Shown piece after piece: positions 1-13,100 of a stretch of DNA of 64,000 nt. Below the pieces are notes generated by a model. It saw only the letters and a program-made list of their open reading frames with translations, had not been told where the DNA came from and did no database searches. Both the position numbers and the translations under genes were made by a program. This stretch comes from Spisula solida. Lineage: Eukaryota; Mollusca; Bivalvia; Venerida; Mactridae. The stretch is taken from positions 12,110,089-12,174,088 of the forward strand of contig OX365956.1 in NCBI GenBank assembly GCA_947247005.1. Reading direction: 5' to 3'. Position 1 is the stretch's first letter. Each line of letters starts with the position of its first letter.

Positions 1-47
1 AGATACCTGTAGTCGTTTTGATATATTCCAGCGGCCTTGAATAAATA

Positions 48-715
48 CGAGGAATGATCAATGCATAACGAGAAAATTCTTACAATTTAAAAACGGTCAT
101 TTTGATTTTATTCAAATTCTAGCTGGAAGTAATAACATACATTAGGAATATTCATGATTACATGCTAAATTTTGCGGATTTTTCACCAATTTCACGCAAA
201 TTCAAACCCTCACAGTTTGCATGTTAGCAATTGCAATATGATGAAAATTGGTACTTAGAGTCAACTAAGCCTGGAGACGTAATGCATAGGTTATGTTGTC
301 ATTTGTTACGTCAGTCGCGTGTTATCGTTCCATGATAGCGAAAATGACGGGCGACTAAAAATTATCAATGAAATATTTAGTTTTGAAGGAAACAAATTAT
401 AATGAAAGTGTGCACGATGTTCAGAAATCATTTCGTGATCATGTCATGCCAAAAGCTTCTATTTGTGTACGTAATAATGTATTCCAAGAAGACTGGAAAA
501 GGGCTAGTGGTATAACGCAAAGTGGGCGAAACGTGACGTCGACGTTGTAACTACACACGAAAAGGTTGGATGTTCTGAACGAAATTCCTAAGGATGACTA
601 TCGCGAATCACTTTTTTCTAATATATGTTTTAACCACCGCATATAATAATTTTAGAAAATAACAAGTAATAGGAAAGTTATACTCATGTTCTCGTTATAT
701 ATTGATCATCCCTCG
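48..715. mobile_element. MITE-like inverted-repeat element, copy 1
   Basis: Ends are inverted copies starting CGAGGRATGATCAAT and continuing to ATAACGAG, flanked by TA on the left and near-TA on the right. The interior matches, in the opposite orientation, the element at 54709-55355 (shared stretches around 'ggaagtaata' and 'tttacgcaaattcaa'). The 60-codon ORF inside is not conserved in the other copy. It is probably a non-autonomous Tc1/mariner-type element. Positions 716-981 show nothing further. Confidence 0.7.
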
Positions 716-981
716 TTATATGTACACAAATGTATTATAGTAGAGATACATACTAAATTGATTTTAAAAATGATTAAAACATGTACAGTCACGGCCTAAC
801 TTTTAAAATGGATTGTGAAACATGTTTTCTAACTTATATTAACAGCTATCGACACTTCATTTCTGAGAGTATCCTTTCTGAGCGAGCCCGAGTCCCAGTC
901 CTCGAAATGTACCTAGTTTGTGCTAAAACAAATGAAAATGTCAGAGATTACAAAACTATTATAATTTATAAGAAAACTTAC

Positions 982-1161
982 ATCTGCCCTTATCTTTACA
1001 ATCGACACACGCTGGTGTACCATAATCATAACATTCGTCAGATCCCGGACATAATTTGTAAGGACTCAGCCTCTTATTTCCCATAGTACAAGTAAATCTA
1101 CCTCGGCAATCAAATGGATGTGGCAATGCACTGCCAATATCCTCATTATCGCATATGCTTT
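982..1161 (-). CDS. Exon 25: CBM14-like domain B
   Basis: A 180-bp phase 1-1 exon from ATTTGTAG|AAAGCA to GCAGAT|GTAAGT. Cysteine spacing C-x14-C-x5-C-x12-C-x5-C is identical to exon 16, with His-Pro-Phe-Asp before the second cysteine and C-P-G-S-D-E-C-Y-D after the fourth. It is the last exon seen; the phase-1 donor means coding continues to the left of the window. A 46-bp minisatellite ends only about 75 bases from its acceptor. Confidence 0.75.
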
Positions 1162-4100
1162 CTACAAATAAGTGAACATATATGCAAGTCAATATGTACA
1201 TGCCCGACCAACACACGTGATATATAACGCTATTTACAGTCTGACAGATTGACTGATTAGACAAGTTTTGGTCTCCCACATACAGCCTGACAGAGTTCCT
1301 GATTAAATCAGTTATGGCCTTCCACATACAGCCTGACATAATACATGTTTTAGACCAGTTATGGTCTCCCACATACAGCGTGACATATCGCCTGATTAGA
1401 CCAGTTATGGTCTCCCACATACAGCATGACATATTGCCTGATTAGACCAGTTATGGTCTCCCACATACAGCCTGACATATCGCCTGATTAGACCAGTTAT
1501 GGTCTCCCATATACAGCCTGACATATCGCCTGATTAGACCAGTTATGGTCTCCCACATACAGCCTGACATATTGCCTGATTAGACCAGTTATGGTCTCCC
1601 ACATACAGCCTGACATATCGCCTGATTAGACCAGTTATGGTCTCCCACATACAGCCTGACATATTGCCTGATTAAATCAGTTATGGTCTCCCACATACAG
1701 CCTGACATATCGCCTGATTAAATCAGTTATGGTCTCCCACAAACAGCCTGACAGATCGCCTGATTAGAGCAGTTATGGTCTCCCACATACAGCCTGACAG
1801 GTCGCCTGATCAGACCAGTTATGGTCTTCCACATTCTCCATATCCAGAACTTAACTTACTGTATCTGTTAAAAAAACTCGATTTAATTTGTTTGTTGTAA
1901 CGTGGTCAGGCGGACACAGTGTATATGAGTAATTAATACATCAATTAATGTATTTCCAATTTTTAGATTTGCCAATTTGTGATATCCATGACTTACCTGA
2001 AACAACATAAATGATTTCCGCGTCCACTTGACTACTGTCGGCGTCTTCCACCACACAGCGAAAGGTAGTTTTATTCCAATCTGCTGTGTATGTATTCACA
2101 AATGCTATTGTTTTAACGTTGGTACACATCGATAAATCATATTCTATAATGGGATAGGTTGCTGTTTCAATATCAGTCAAGTTCTCAAACTGTCCATTTT
2201 TGTTTGTTTGAAAGAAAATGGAAGCATTGTTAGATCCAAGTTCAGCCGTACATAAAGTTTCGAAACCGGCCCAGGGATTGCTACCTTCCACCATATCAAC
2301 GGATAAATCAATAGTTGGTATCCCAGAGGTCCCTGTAAATGATACAGATAAAGCTGTGTAAAGTTTATAGGATACTTGACATTTGACATTTTCGAATGTC
2401 AAATCAAGATTTTTAACATTTATTATTCGAGTTGGTATTCGAATAAGATGTCTCAAAATTAGTATTAATGTTTGCACAGCATTCATTGTGACATTCGACA
2501 TTTTTCGCCGATGTACTTGTAAATATAAAATGTCTTCAACAATCATTTGCTTTCGATTCATCTGCTTTCGATTTACCCGATTTCATTATTTCCAAATACA
2601 CTTATTAAAAGTTATAAGTACACCAACACAGTAAATAGCGATACATGCAAATAGTGTATATCATTTTGCTTCTAGCTTGAAATATTACACAATATAGATC
2701 TACAACATGCATGATATTATGTTTATTTTAAAGTTATTATGTTTAAATATGTCAGGAATTGTAAGTAGTGAAGTATTTTATGTCTCCGTATCGTAGATGT
2801 GGGGTTTATTACTTAATACATGCATGTCAATCGGTCGGTGGTTGGTAGACTAAATGTTTTCCGATCAATAACTACAGAACGATCGGACCTAGAGCCCACA
2901 AACTTTTAGAGTAAGTTGTTCATCATCAGTAGATGACCCCCATTGATTTCGAGGTCGCTATGATTCAAAGGTCAAAATTACCTTGACCTTCGAATACACA
3001 ACGGTTTCTGATCCACAACGTAAGAACCGTGAATCCTAAGATCGTAAAACTTCACAGACTGGTTGCTGATTATCAAGAGAAGTGTTCTACAAATTTGTAG
3101 GTCAATAGGTCAAAGGTCAAGGTCGGTATGGCCTTAAGTATACACGGCTATTCGGTTGTCATAAGACATGCATATTTTACAAACATCTCTTGTTCTTTAT
3201 GTTTTTGGGTTTTGGTATTGTTGGACAATGTGTAATCAACATTTCAAGACATTGTACAATACATAGTGTTATGCACGTGCGTTTTTCTGAATTTTGAGAA
3301 TTCACGGGTCTTGGCTTACACCAAGCCAAATACAAATATCCAAATATCGGATACTGTGGTTATACTACTCGCATGAACACATGAAAAAAAATAACAAGCT
3401 ATCGCGTTTTATAAAAATGATACAAGCGTAACATGTTGGTGTACTAATAACTTTTAATGAGTGTGGTTGTACGAGCATTGCAATTAATATACATACATTT
3501 GTATGTCAATTATCAATCCAAGAGCACCGCCTTGTGAATGCAGACGCTCATCTGATTCCTGAGCACCGCCTTGTGACTGCAGACGCTCATCTAATTCCTG
3601 AGCACCGCCTTGTGACTGCAGACGCTCATCTGATTCCTAAGCACCGCCTTGTGAATGCAGACGCTCATCTGATTCCTGAGCACCGCCTTGTGAATGCAGA
3701 CGCTCATCTGATTCCTGAGCACCGCCTTGTGAATACAGACGCTCATCTGATTGTGAATGCAGACGCTCATCTGATTCCTGAGCACCGCCTTGTGAATGCA
3801 GACGCTCATCTGATTCCTGAGCACCGCCTTGTGAATGCAGACGCTCATCTGATTGTGAATGCAGACGCTCATCTGATTCCTGAGCACCGCCTTGTGAATA
3901 CAGACGCTCATCTGATTCCTGAGCACCGCCTTGTGAATGCAGACGCTCATCTGATTGTGAATACAGACGCTCATCTGATTCCTGAGCACCGCCTTGTGAA
4001 TACAGATGCTCATCTGATTGTGAATGCAGACGCTCATCTGATTCCTGAGCACCGCCTTGTGACTGCAGACGCTCATCTTATTCCTGAGCACCGCCTTGTG

Positions 4101-7100
4101 ACTGCAGACGCTCATCTGATTCCTAAGCACCGCCTTGTGAATGCAGACGCTCATCTGATTCCTGAGCACCGCCTTGTGAATGCAGACGCTCATCTGATTC
4201 CTGAGCACCGCCTTGTGAATACAGACGCTCATCTGATTGTGAATGCAGACGCTCATCTGATTCCTGAGCACCGCCTTGTGAATGCAGACGCTCATCTGAT
4301 TCCTGAGCACCGCCTTGTGAATACAGACGCTCATCTGATTCCTGAGCACCGCCTTGTGAATGCAGACGCTCATCTGATTGTGAATGCAGACGCTCATCTG
4401 ATTCATGAGCACCGCCTTGTGAATACAGACGCTCATCTGATTCCTGAGCACCGCCTTGTGAATGCAGACGCTCATCTGATTGTGAATGCAGACGCTCATC
4501 TGATTCCTGAGCACCGCCTTGTGAATACAGACGCTCATCTGATTGTGAATGCAGACGCTCATCTGATTCCTGTTGTGGTAAAAAGGCCAATACCCAATGC
4601 ATAAAGTAGGACATAAGTGTGCGTTTTGCTTTACGCAGTAAGGTATTGATGTTGAATAAGTGTTGCAAGTTTTAAAGCAATATGGTTAATCGTATAGGAG
4701 AAAGGTTTACCTAAACATAAGACGAATAACCAACAAGTCCAAACGTTCAAAATACAGAAGGGGATTATGTTTCTTGCTTTAAATGTACATTAATTCCTTA
4801 CATTGTATTTCCAACGAAGTCTTAGCTTGTGCCTCTTCACTGGTGCCGCTTGTTTTACAGTAGTAAACACCATTGTCACCACATTTAATAGTCTTCAGAA
4901 TTGTCAATTTAGCGATGGTTTCATTAATCTCATTTTCAACAATATATACGTCTTCAGTATCCTTAATGTCTGCTGGATCTTCACCATGTGTTATCACAAT
5001 ATCCGTCAATCCCACCATACCCTCAATAATACATGTCATGGTGTAGTTCACTCCAATGACTCCTACACCGCTTATTTCTTCAAAATAAATGGCTGCAAAG
5101 GAACATGAGCATTCCTGTCGATAGGTGTAATAGTTTGTTTTAGTATGCATGTGTAGTGTTTAGTAAATAAAACTTAAACTTTCAAACGTAGACTGTAAAA
5201 ATAAATGGCAGCACTTAACTTGAACAACTAAAACAACACAAAACACAATCACATAGACACAACTGAACGAGAAAATGAAACTAAACCTCGGAATGTCCGA
5301 GTTTCAGCTGTCAAAATACCGTAAAACATAGTTTCAGCTACTGTAAACCTAGAAACTATTTCGCGCGATTTAAGTTCGCGGAGTTCGCGAGTGGTAGAAA
5401 ATCGCGAAAGTAAGTAGCCGCGAAAATGTTCAGAACATGAAAAACGCGAAAGTTCCTCGTTTTGAATGAAATTCATAGAGTTTGTGCTCGATGTAAATCG
5501 AAAATAAAATGATTCCTTCTTGTGTTGGTGTTGTTTAATTTAAATATTCTTTTCAATTGCTATGTCTATATAACCTTTATAGTAAATTGCAGTTGATAAT
5601 CGCTTATTATCTAATTAATTCATATAAACTAATATCACAGTTGCTGCATAATTACTTGGTCATTGAACACACATTAATAAAGATATAAAGAAACAGATAC
5701 ATACTACGGGAAGTTAAACACAGTAATGATGCAGTTTGTGACAGTTTAGACAAATTGTTAATTATTTTGTATTCAATGGACAAAAACAATCGTTAGACTA
5801 TAGATCTCAGTAGCTGGCCAATCAGCATGAAGAAAAAGTGTTGAATAAATCCCGTATACAACACTTTGCTGTGGTATATACACTTAACCAATGTTCTAAC
5901 TACACCGACTAGAAAAGTGAATATCTCTGAAACCGTTGTATTAATTCACACTATTTTTTGAAAACAAGTCGAAATTGTTGGTAGGATGTTTTTGCAACCC
6001 AGTCTGTGTAATATTGAGCACCGAGGCATGGCGATATACAGTATCGATTTTTGTACACGTGCTATTGAATGTTTTAACTTTGGTAATCCAAACACGGACT
6101 CGTCTTCTGAAAAGGGGAGACATGTTTTCATGCTGAGTATCTATCACAACTAAAAATCAACGTGCTTATTTAGTATACCTCTAATCGGATTAGTCCATAT
6201 TTTAAAGTACAACAATATGCATAACCTAGAAATTTACCTATTGTGGTTCGTGTTGACGGGGGATATACCTGCTACTGATAATCTTGTTATCTTTGGTTTT
6301 AGAATATGGGTGTAAAATTCAACCACAAACATTACCAGTTCATCATTTGGTATTTATTTTATTATATCAACATGAAAACACCAATATAATGTCGTTTTTA
6401 GTGTAGGGACTGAAACCAAAAGTAAAAACATTTAGTGTTTTATCCTCTGTCAACTCAAACCACCTCACCAACGACCCTTTACCATGACCTTTTCTTCAAA
6501 TGATATACTAGCCATGTTATGTTTTTCTGATAGGACGATCGACTAAGAAGCGATTTATAACATGGAATCGAATTCCCGCCTAAAATTTCATAGCACGCGT
6601 ACAAAATAGGATATTGCACCGTCATGCCTCGGTACACATTATTCTACCGAGTGACTTGTAAAAACATCATAATATTGTAGACGATATCGATTTAGACCCT
6701 TTCACAAAAAATCACGTGGTTCAATGCAACGGTTCCAGAAATATTCAAATTTAAATTCGGTGTAGTTAGAACATTGGTCAAGTGTATAACAATAGATTGC
6801 TATATACTATAGTAGGCCAAGCAAAATAATTGAGCATAGCTATAATAATGTATACATGCATTTAGCACAGAAAATGTGGATGCCAAACATTTTTGATACC
6901 AAGCTTAGGTTAGTCTATATTATAACAATACTATATTTTAAACAAGTAACTAATTGGACTTATTAGAATACATGTACATGTATATCAAACCTTTCTACAT
7001 TTGTTCATAATTACTGTCATAAATTGAGACAACAATTGTGATAGATAATTAACCAATCAAGGTATTGCCAACATCTCTGCTGAGTGCTGACAACATTATC

Positions 7101-10100
7101 AGTATAGGGTGAATGCAGTGGTAGCTTCTATGACTACAGTACAACCTCTCTAGAGGACATATGTAGTGCAACAACCTCTGTATAACACAACCTTCAAAGT
7201 TACTTGAAGTTATACATGTATATAATTTTGTAAATTCTGTAGGGCAACAACTTCTAAAAACTGACCAATATTTGCAGCCCACAAAGGGTCTCACTCTAAA
7301 GAGGTTGTTCTGTACTATTGTGTCTTCAATAATTACGTGTACGGTGTAGATTACCCCTCTCTTCTTAGACATCGTTTCAACAGAGTAGAACTTAAAACCA
7401 ACTAAACGATTTAAAAAACAAATTGTAGGGGTTCCAATGGTGACTGCAGGTGATTGAAGTAAATAACTTTCATACCAACACAACCCATAATTAACAAATT
7501 AGGACCTCACCTCCAAGACCACCTCAAAATAAAGACCACTACTTTCTGTCCACTGACTTGCACATTATTCAACCTCAAATTCACAGTGAAATTGCTCCTA
7601 TATGAAGAACACCTCTTTTTACAAGATTGGCTCAGAATTAACCATTTTTCATTCCGTTTTCATCTGTTTGCTCTTTGACAGAATGATGCAATCACTCAAC
7701 ATTATTGAGATAAGTTTTTTACAGTCCCAAGAAGGAATTTCATTATTGGGTTTTACTGTAAATAGCTTAATTTTGCCACTTAGATCTTTATATGCATCAT
7801 GCAACACTTCACATATAACACCAGCACTTAAATGGTTTATCATACCCTATGTACCGGGTACTGGTCGATTTATAGGCAAAGTGTACCTGATAAACAAAGA
7901 TTATTTATCTATAGTCTAAGTCAGATAGAACGACTCGTAGGTGTTGATATGGGATTAAAATCCCATATACAACACCTACTCATGTTCTATCCTATACATG
8001 TTTGACAGGGCTTAACAAAGGGACAAAGGATTAGCCGAAGGTGAGAACATTGTTTAAGCGACAATTATATACTGTACAATACGTGAAAGCATTTATGTGA
8101 TAGATTGTAACAAAAGTGAATTTGTCACTATGCGACTTAGGTTTCGCGGTGTTCGCGGGAGACTAACATACGCGAAACTTTGTAGCCGCGAATATGCCGA
8201 CGATCGGCAAAACGCGAAAGTTAGTATACGCGAAAGTAAAGCGGTTTACAGTATAAGAAAAGTCGAATGACCTTGAACCTGAAAGTCATAGTTGAATGAA
8301 AAACAATTAAACATGTATACCTGACGGCTCCATTATTAATATTTCTTCTGTTGATACGTTATATGTAGTATTGGCACTTCTAGTAACACACCGAATGACT
8401 GAGTTATTCCAACTTTGGTCTGGATAAAACGTTCCAGCAGTAAAGCCAGTGTGCTTGCAATTATCCGAGATAACAGAAGAATCGACATTATCCGAATAAA
8501 CAGTAAATTCTTCTTCATTCTGAAAACAAGAAATTACTATAGGTAAATTTTCAACTCGGGTAGCTAAACGGGGATATTTTCTGCACAAACTCTATGATAA
8601 AAGTACATAAAAATGCATAACCCGAACATATACATACAGTAAGTGCATGTGCTACAATCTAACAAATTGTTTGTAGGGAGCCATAACCTCAGGTCGGTGA
8701 GATAACAGGTTCGTTCGCGACGTGTTTGATATTGAATTGTATTACAGCTGTTGCTGTTGAATGGTGCCTTTCCTGTTATATTTGTTATCATTTTATGTAG
8801 AGTATGTTAGAGCAAACCGTCCATATCTAGCAATAGTTGTAGATTAAATATTTGATATATATAAGATCAAGCTGATATTAAATGCACAAGTTCGACTACA
8901 AAATACATACTTCCATTGCGTAGTTCGCATCAAACACAAAACGAAATACAAAGGTTGAACTACTGGTAGCAGTTCCCTCCTTTGAACACGCGTGTCTTTG
9001 TTTAATGTTAATTATTAGAACTTTATAAAATTATTCATCAATATACATTACGGATGTCACTTCCAATATTAAACGATGTATACACAGATAATATCGTAAA
9101 ATACTAATAACACATATGCGCACAGAATCCTATAAAAAGAATAATAGGAATGTTATATCCTAAGGATAAAACAGATAATTAGTTAATTGACAAGTATTGT
9201 GTTCTTAATTATAAAGGACATTACAAATGCATACTCACTTCAAACTGTACTTCTAAAAACACATCAGAACGTTGATCGCCTTTGTTATCACGTCCAAGTT
9301 CGGCTGTACAATTGATTTCCAGAAGTTGATTGACACGGGTACCACTCTGAACATACAGAGATGGCTGGGATGGTGGGGCTGAGAATGATATAACAAATAA
9401 CTTTCAAATTACACATGCGTTGGTAGATAACACCACTATATATGAAATTTAATAATGTTAAATATTGAGTGAATTGAAAAAAAACCCTAACAACCGTAAT
9501 TCTGATATTTGAAAAAATTGTGTTCACAATTAAAACATAGTATATCATTGGTACTTACATACAATTGCAAGTGACATGACTGCTGATGTGTCATCTATAC
9601 TAACAGTGTATTCTCCTTCATGTTCGCATGAGACATTAGCGAAGTTTAATGTGAAACCTTCTTTATCAGGAATATCAACATCGAATCCCATATTGTAATT
9701 CCATGGTAGACTATTTACTGTTTCGTTGACCACTGTTACAGTATTAGCGTCTTCGATCGTTTGTTTGGTGATTACAATGTTTGTTATATTTGCTACGTGC
9801 TGTAGATCGCACGTATAAGATACCACACCACCGAGTAATGGTGTTGCCAATACAGGGTTACAAAATACATCTGAAACATTTCAAACATAACATCAAACAT
9901 TATTCTTCTTGAAGTTATTAGCAAAACTATTGTAATAAATGCAATTTACAAATTCATCTAATGGTGAATATAATTATTGGAAACTAAAAATAGAGGGCAT
10001 ATTGACATTTGTTTGTACTTGGTTTGTATTTGTCTTTTTATATCATGGTATGCTGCGAGCATAGCTATATAATTATAATGATACAATTTAACTATATACC

Positions 10101-13100
10101 CACCTGGAACACTCAGTATGATTGGCTCTATTGTTGACTGTGCTAATACTGTTGATTCATTCACCGTCAAACATGAAACAAATGTGCCATTCCAATCCAA
10201 GCCAGGAGTAATAGTATATGTAGCGGTTTCTTTAATTGAACACCCTTCCATTACGCTTTCTATCAAGACATCTTCGATGTCGTAGACGTCATCCATACTT
10301 ATGTTATTCTGATAACGAAACGTTCAGTAAATTATAAGATAAGCGCCATGCTTGATTCAATTTGCTTTACTTTATTTTGTGTCCATATGTTACGTACGAT
10401 GTGTTCCAAAAGATACTCCAATTTATAGGGTATCCGGCATCAAAACCAGAAAACATTATCTATGGTTGTTACTTACAAAACACTTGAGCCCCTTATCTAT
10501 ATTGCAAGTGACATTGAGAACGTTATTGACGTCATAACCTGTGCCGCTGAAGTATTAGTTAGTGGAAATTTTGTAGAATAGTAAACAGTTGACACATTTA
10601 AAAGAAATTTGCTGTTGTGTACGTCATTGCATCGTCTTCTGAATTAGTGAAGCTTTACACTGATAAGTTAAACGTATTTTTTTATTTTTATATGATATGT
10701 GCCTACAAACGCTTTGGACACATCTTGTACAACATTTTAGATGCATTGTGATAACTACATATGTATGTCTTTCAAGTTGTGTACATACCGTTTCAGCAAC
10801 AGCTAGATATACCGATGCCTTTGGACTATTAGTTCTATCTCGACCAACATTTCCACTACATACAATTATCATCTCCTCGTTTGCGTTAAGTACCTCTGGT
10901 ATCGTTATAGTTGGGGTATCTGGTTCCGCTAAATACGAGATTAAAAAACAATACACATTTAGCTGAATTGATAAACTTGACTACATGTATACTAACGCAA
11001 CTAACAAAGACAATCAATCTTACGTTTACATGTATCATACAATAATTATGTAATTGGCGAAACACATGTTGCGTCAGAAATATGAATTATGGATATTCTA
11101 TAATATTGATATATTTAAGCGTTGCAATACACGACTGGTTTGTTATATATAAAATTAACATATAAATAAATGCTGGTCGCCATACAATGCCTACTATATA
11201 AGCAATGATAGCCAGAACTTGAACAGTACATACGAACGATTACAATATGTTGAAAATAGTACATTGTATATCACTGAAATGTATAATTATCCAACGGGTA
11301 AACAATGAAAGCCTTTGTTTGCCAGTCGCGTGCTTATAAACCGAAATAAAGAAGTTTAACAAAGAAGCAGGTACGATAAGGGGCGTTTAAGGCCCAAAAT
11401 GTTTCGAAATGATAATCAAAGCATTGAGAGTACTGGTGGGAGGCGATCTGGTTGCTGCTACTAAAGCTTAAACCGACTTTACACGTTTAATGTTCGTTTT
11501 CTTACTGCCGCTCTAGTCTTGAATGTCAAAATAGGCATATGTGACTATATAGGCATGTTGGGTATCTAAATAATTGTTAAAAGGTGCATATCAATTTATA
11601 TGTAATACGTGTATTGAATGCGTATATCAAAAGTGGCTTTAAAATAATACTACGCGCTTATTTATCAGATTCTACAGTACCGTCTTGTAATCACTTCCCT
11701 CACAGCGGGAGACAGTCTATAGAAAGCGGCTAGCTAGTACAGCGACACCAAATGATTGCATAACAGTACTTTGCAGACCGTATACGATTCATTGATTAAA
11801 CCATCACTTGACCGTAGTCTGAAGTTTCTAAAAATAGCTTTACAGCCGGGATATTTGATGAACAAGTCATTTTCGTACTATAAAACAAGTTCGGTATCAG
11901 CCGGTGTAGTGATTTTTATGGCCAAAATATCGATTTAACGAACAGTTTCCCAATAATTTTTTTATCTTAGAATAAACAAATGTTGCTGATTGGCTTAAAT
12001 CAGTTAAAAACTTTGGAGAAACATATGTAGCAGTATTGGGAATGTTGACAGTTTCTGGAACTACTTGAATGCGGATTCACATAGCAGCCTAAAGGCGGTT
12101 AATTTTGTATTAAGAAATGGGCAATGGTAGTAATGCGAGGCTTAATCGCCTCCAAAAACGATGTTATGAAAGTTTTCTTTACAGATAACGATAAGCCAAT
12201 ATTATTACGGTCTAATTATCATTGTTGCTATGGCAACAAAAAGTGACGAAAAATAATAAAATGACGTTTTATATCGTTCATCTAAAAAATTCATTAAAAT
12301 CGAGTGTCGGGCCAAAAACACCCCTTATCGTACCTGTTCCACAATTTGCAGTAAGGTACCTACTTTCTACTCCGAGAGGTAAGTGCTTGCTCCACTTATC
12401 GTTCACAGTTACAATATACTCTAGATCATTGTCACAAGAAACATTGACAACACTAAGTATCACTTTATTTTCTGTCACTGTTACGTTAACATTTTGCGCT
12501 ATAACTTGCTGATTGAAAGGAAAATCGTTGACTATGAACCCTTCATCATTTGTTGATATTGTAGTCACGTCTTCTTCTATATCCAGTATATTACAAGTAA
12601 ATTCCACGTCAGAACCTTCGAGCGACCATATCTCTGTTTTGTCACAAACAATTGCTACAATATAAAAACTGCTTTTGTAAGCATCGCACAATGTTTATAC
12701 ACAACTAAGGCAAGTCATAATTCAAAGACTTGTATGTGTCTATATTGATCATGATTTAAATTGGACTGAACAATTCAATATATTTGAAACAATTTAACAC
12801 AAACATACAATAAAATGAGAACGACTACCGTTTGAAGTCGTTGTTCATAATTTATCTGACTGCAACCAGCACATTCGTAAAAAGCTTATATGGTCTCACT
12901 TTCTCAAACTAATTATTCTATTTTACTAACTGTCGAGATGGATGTGTCTGTCAATTGAATTTATAAGAACAGAACAGATGTATTTATTCATACCAATAGA
13001 CTAAAGTGTACAAACTTCACATCTACAGCATATTATAAACAAAATATAATAACGATAACAAGAATTAACTCAACGAGATATTACCAACAATTTCAGAATA

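Larger units (their letters stand above)
6789..8320. other. Intron remainder with dispersed repeats
   Basis: No exon is visible between 6789 and 8320. Around 7130-7330 there are repeated 'acaacctct' words resembling a dispersed repeat. ORFs at 7049-7483 and 7649-7843 on the minus strand lack recognisable domains and splice context. A hairpin (7924-7991) and a GCGAA repeat (8125-8255) are listed separately. Confidence 0.5.

Noticed and set aside
3534..4668. ORFs of 181-356 codons on both strands
   Set aside because: They arise from 39/24-bp units divisible by three, with no start context, domain or splice evidence.
7649..7843. Minus-strand 64-codon ORF as a conserved gene piece
   Set aside because: Composition is protein-like (IPSWDCKKLISIM), but no family, splice sites or conservation could be shown.
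10477..10546. Constitutive extra exon between exons 18 and 19
   Set aside because: Joined after exon 18 it meets a stop within five codons; it is kept only as a possible alternative exon.
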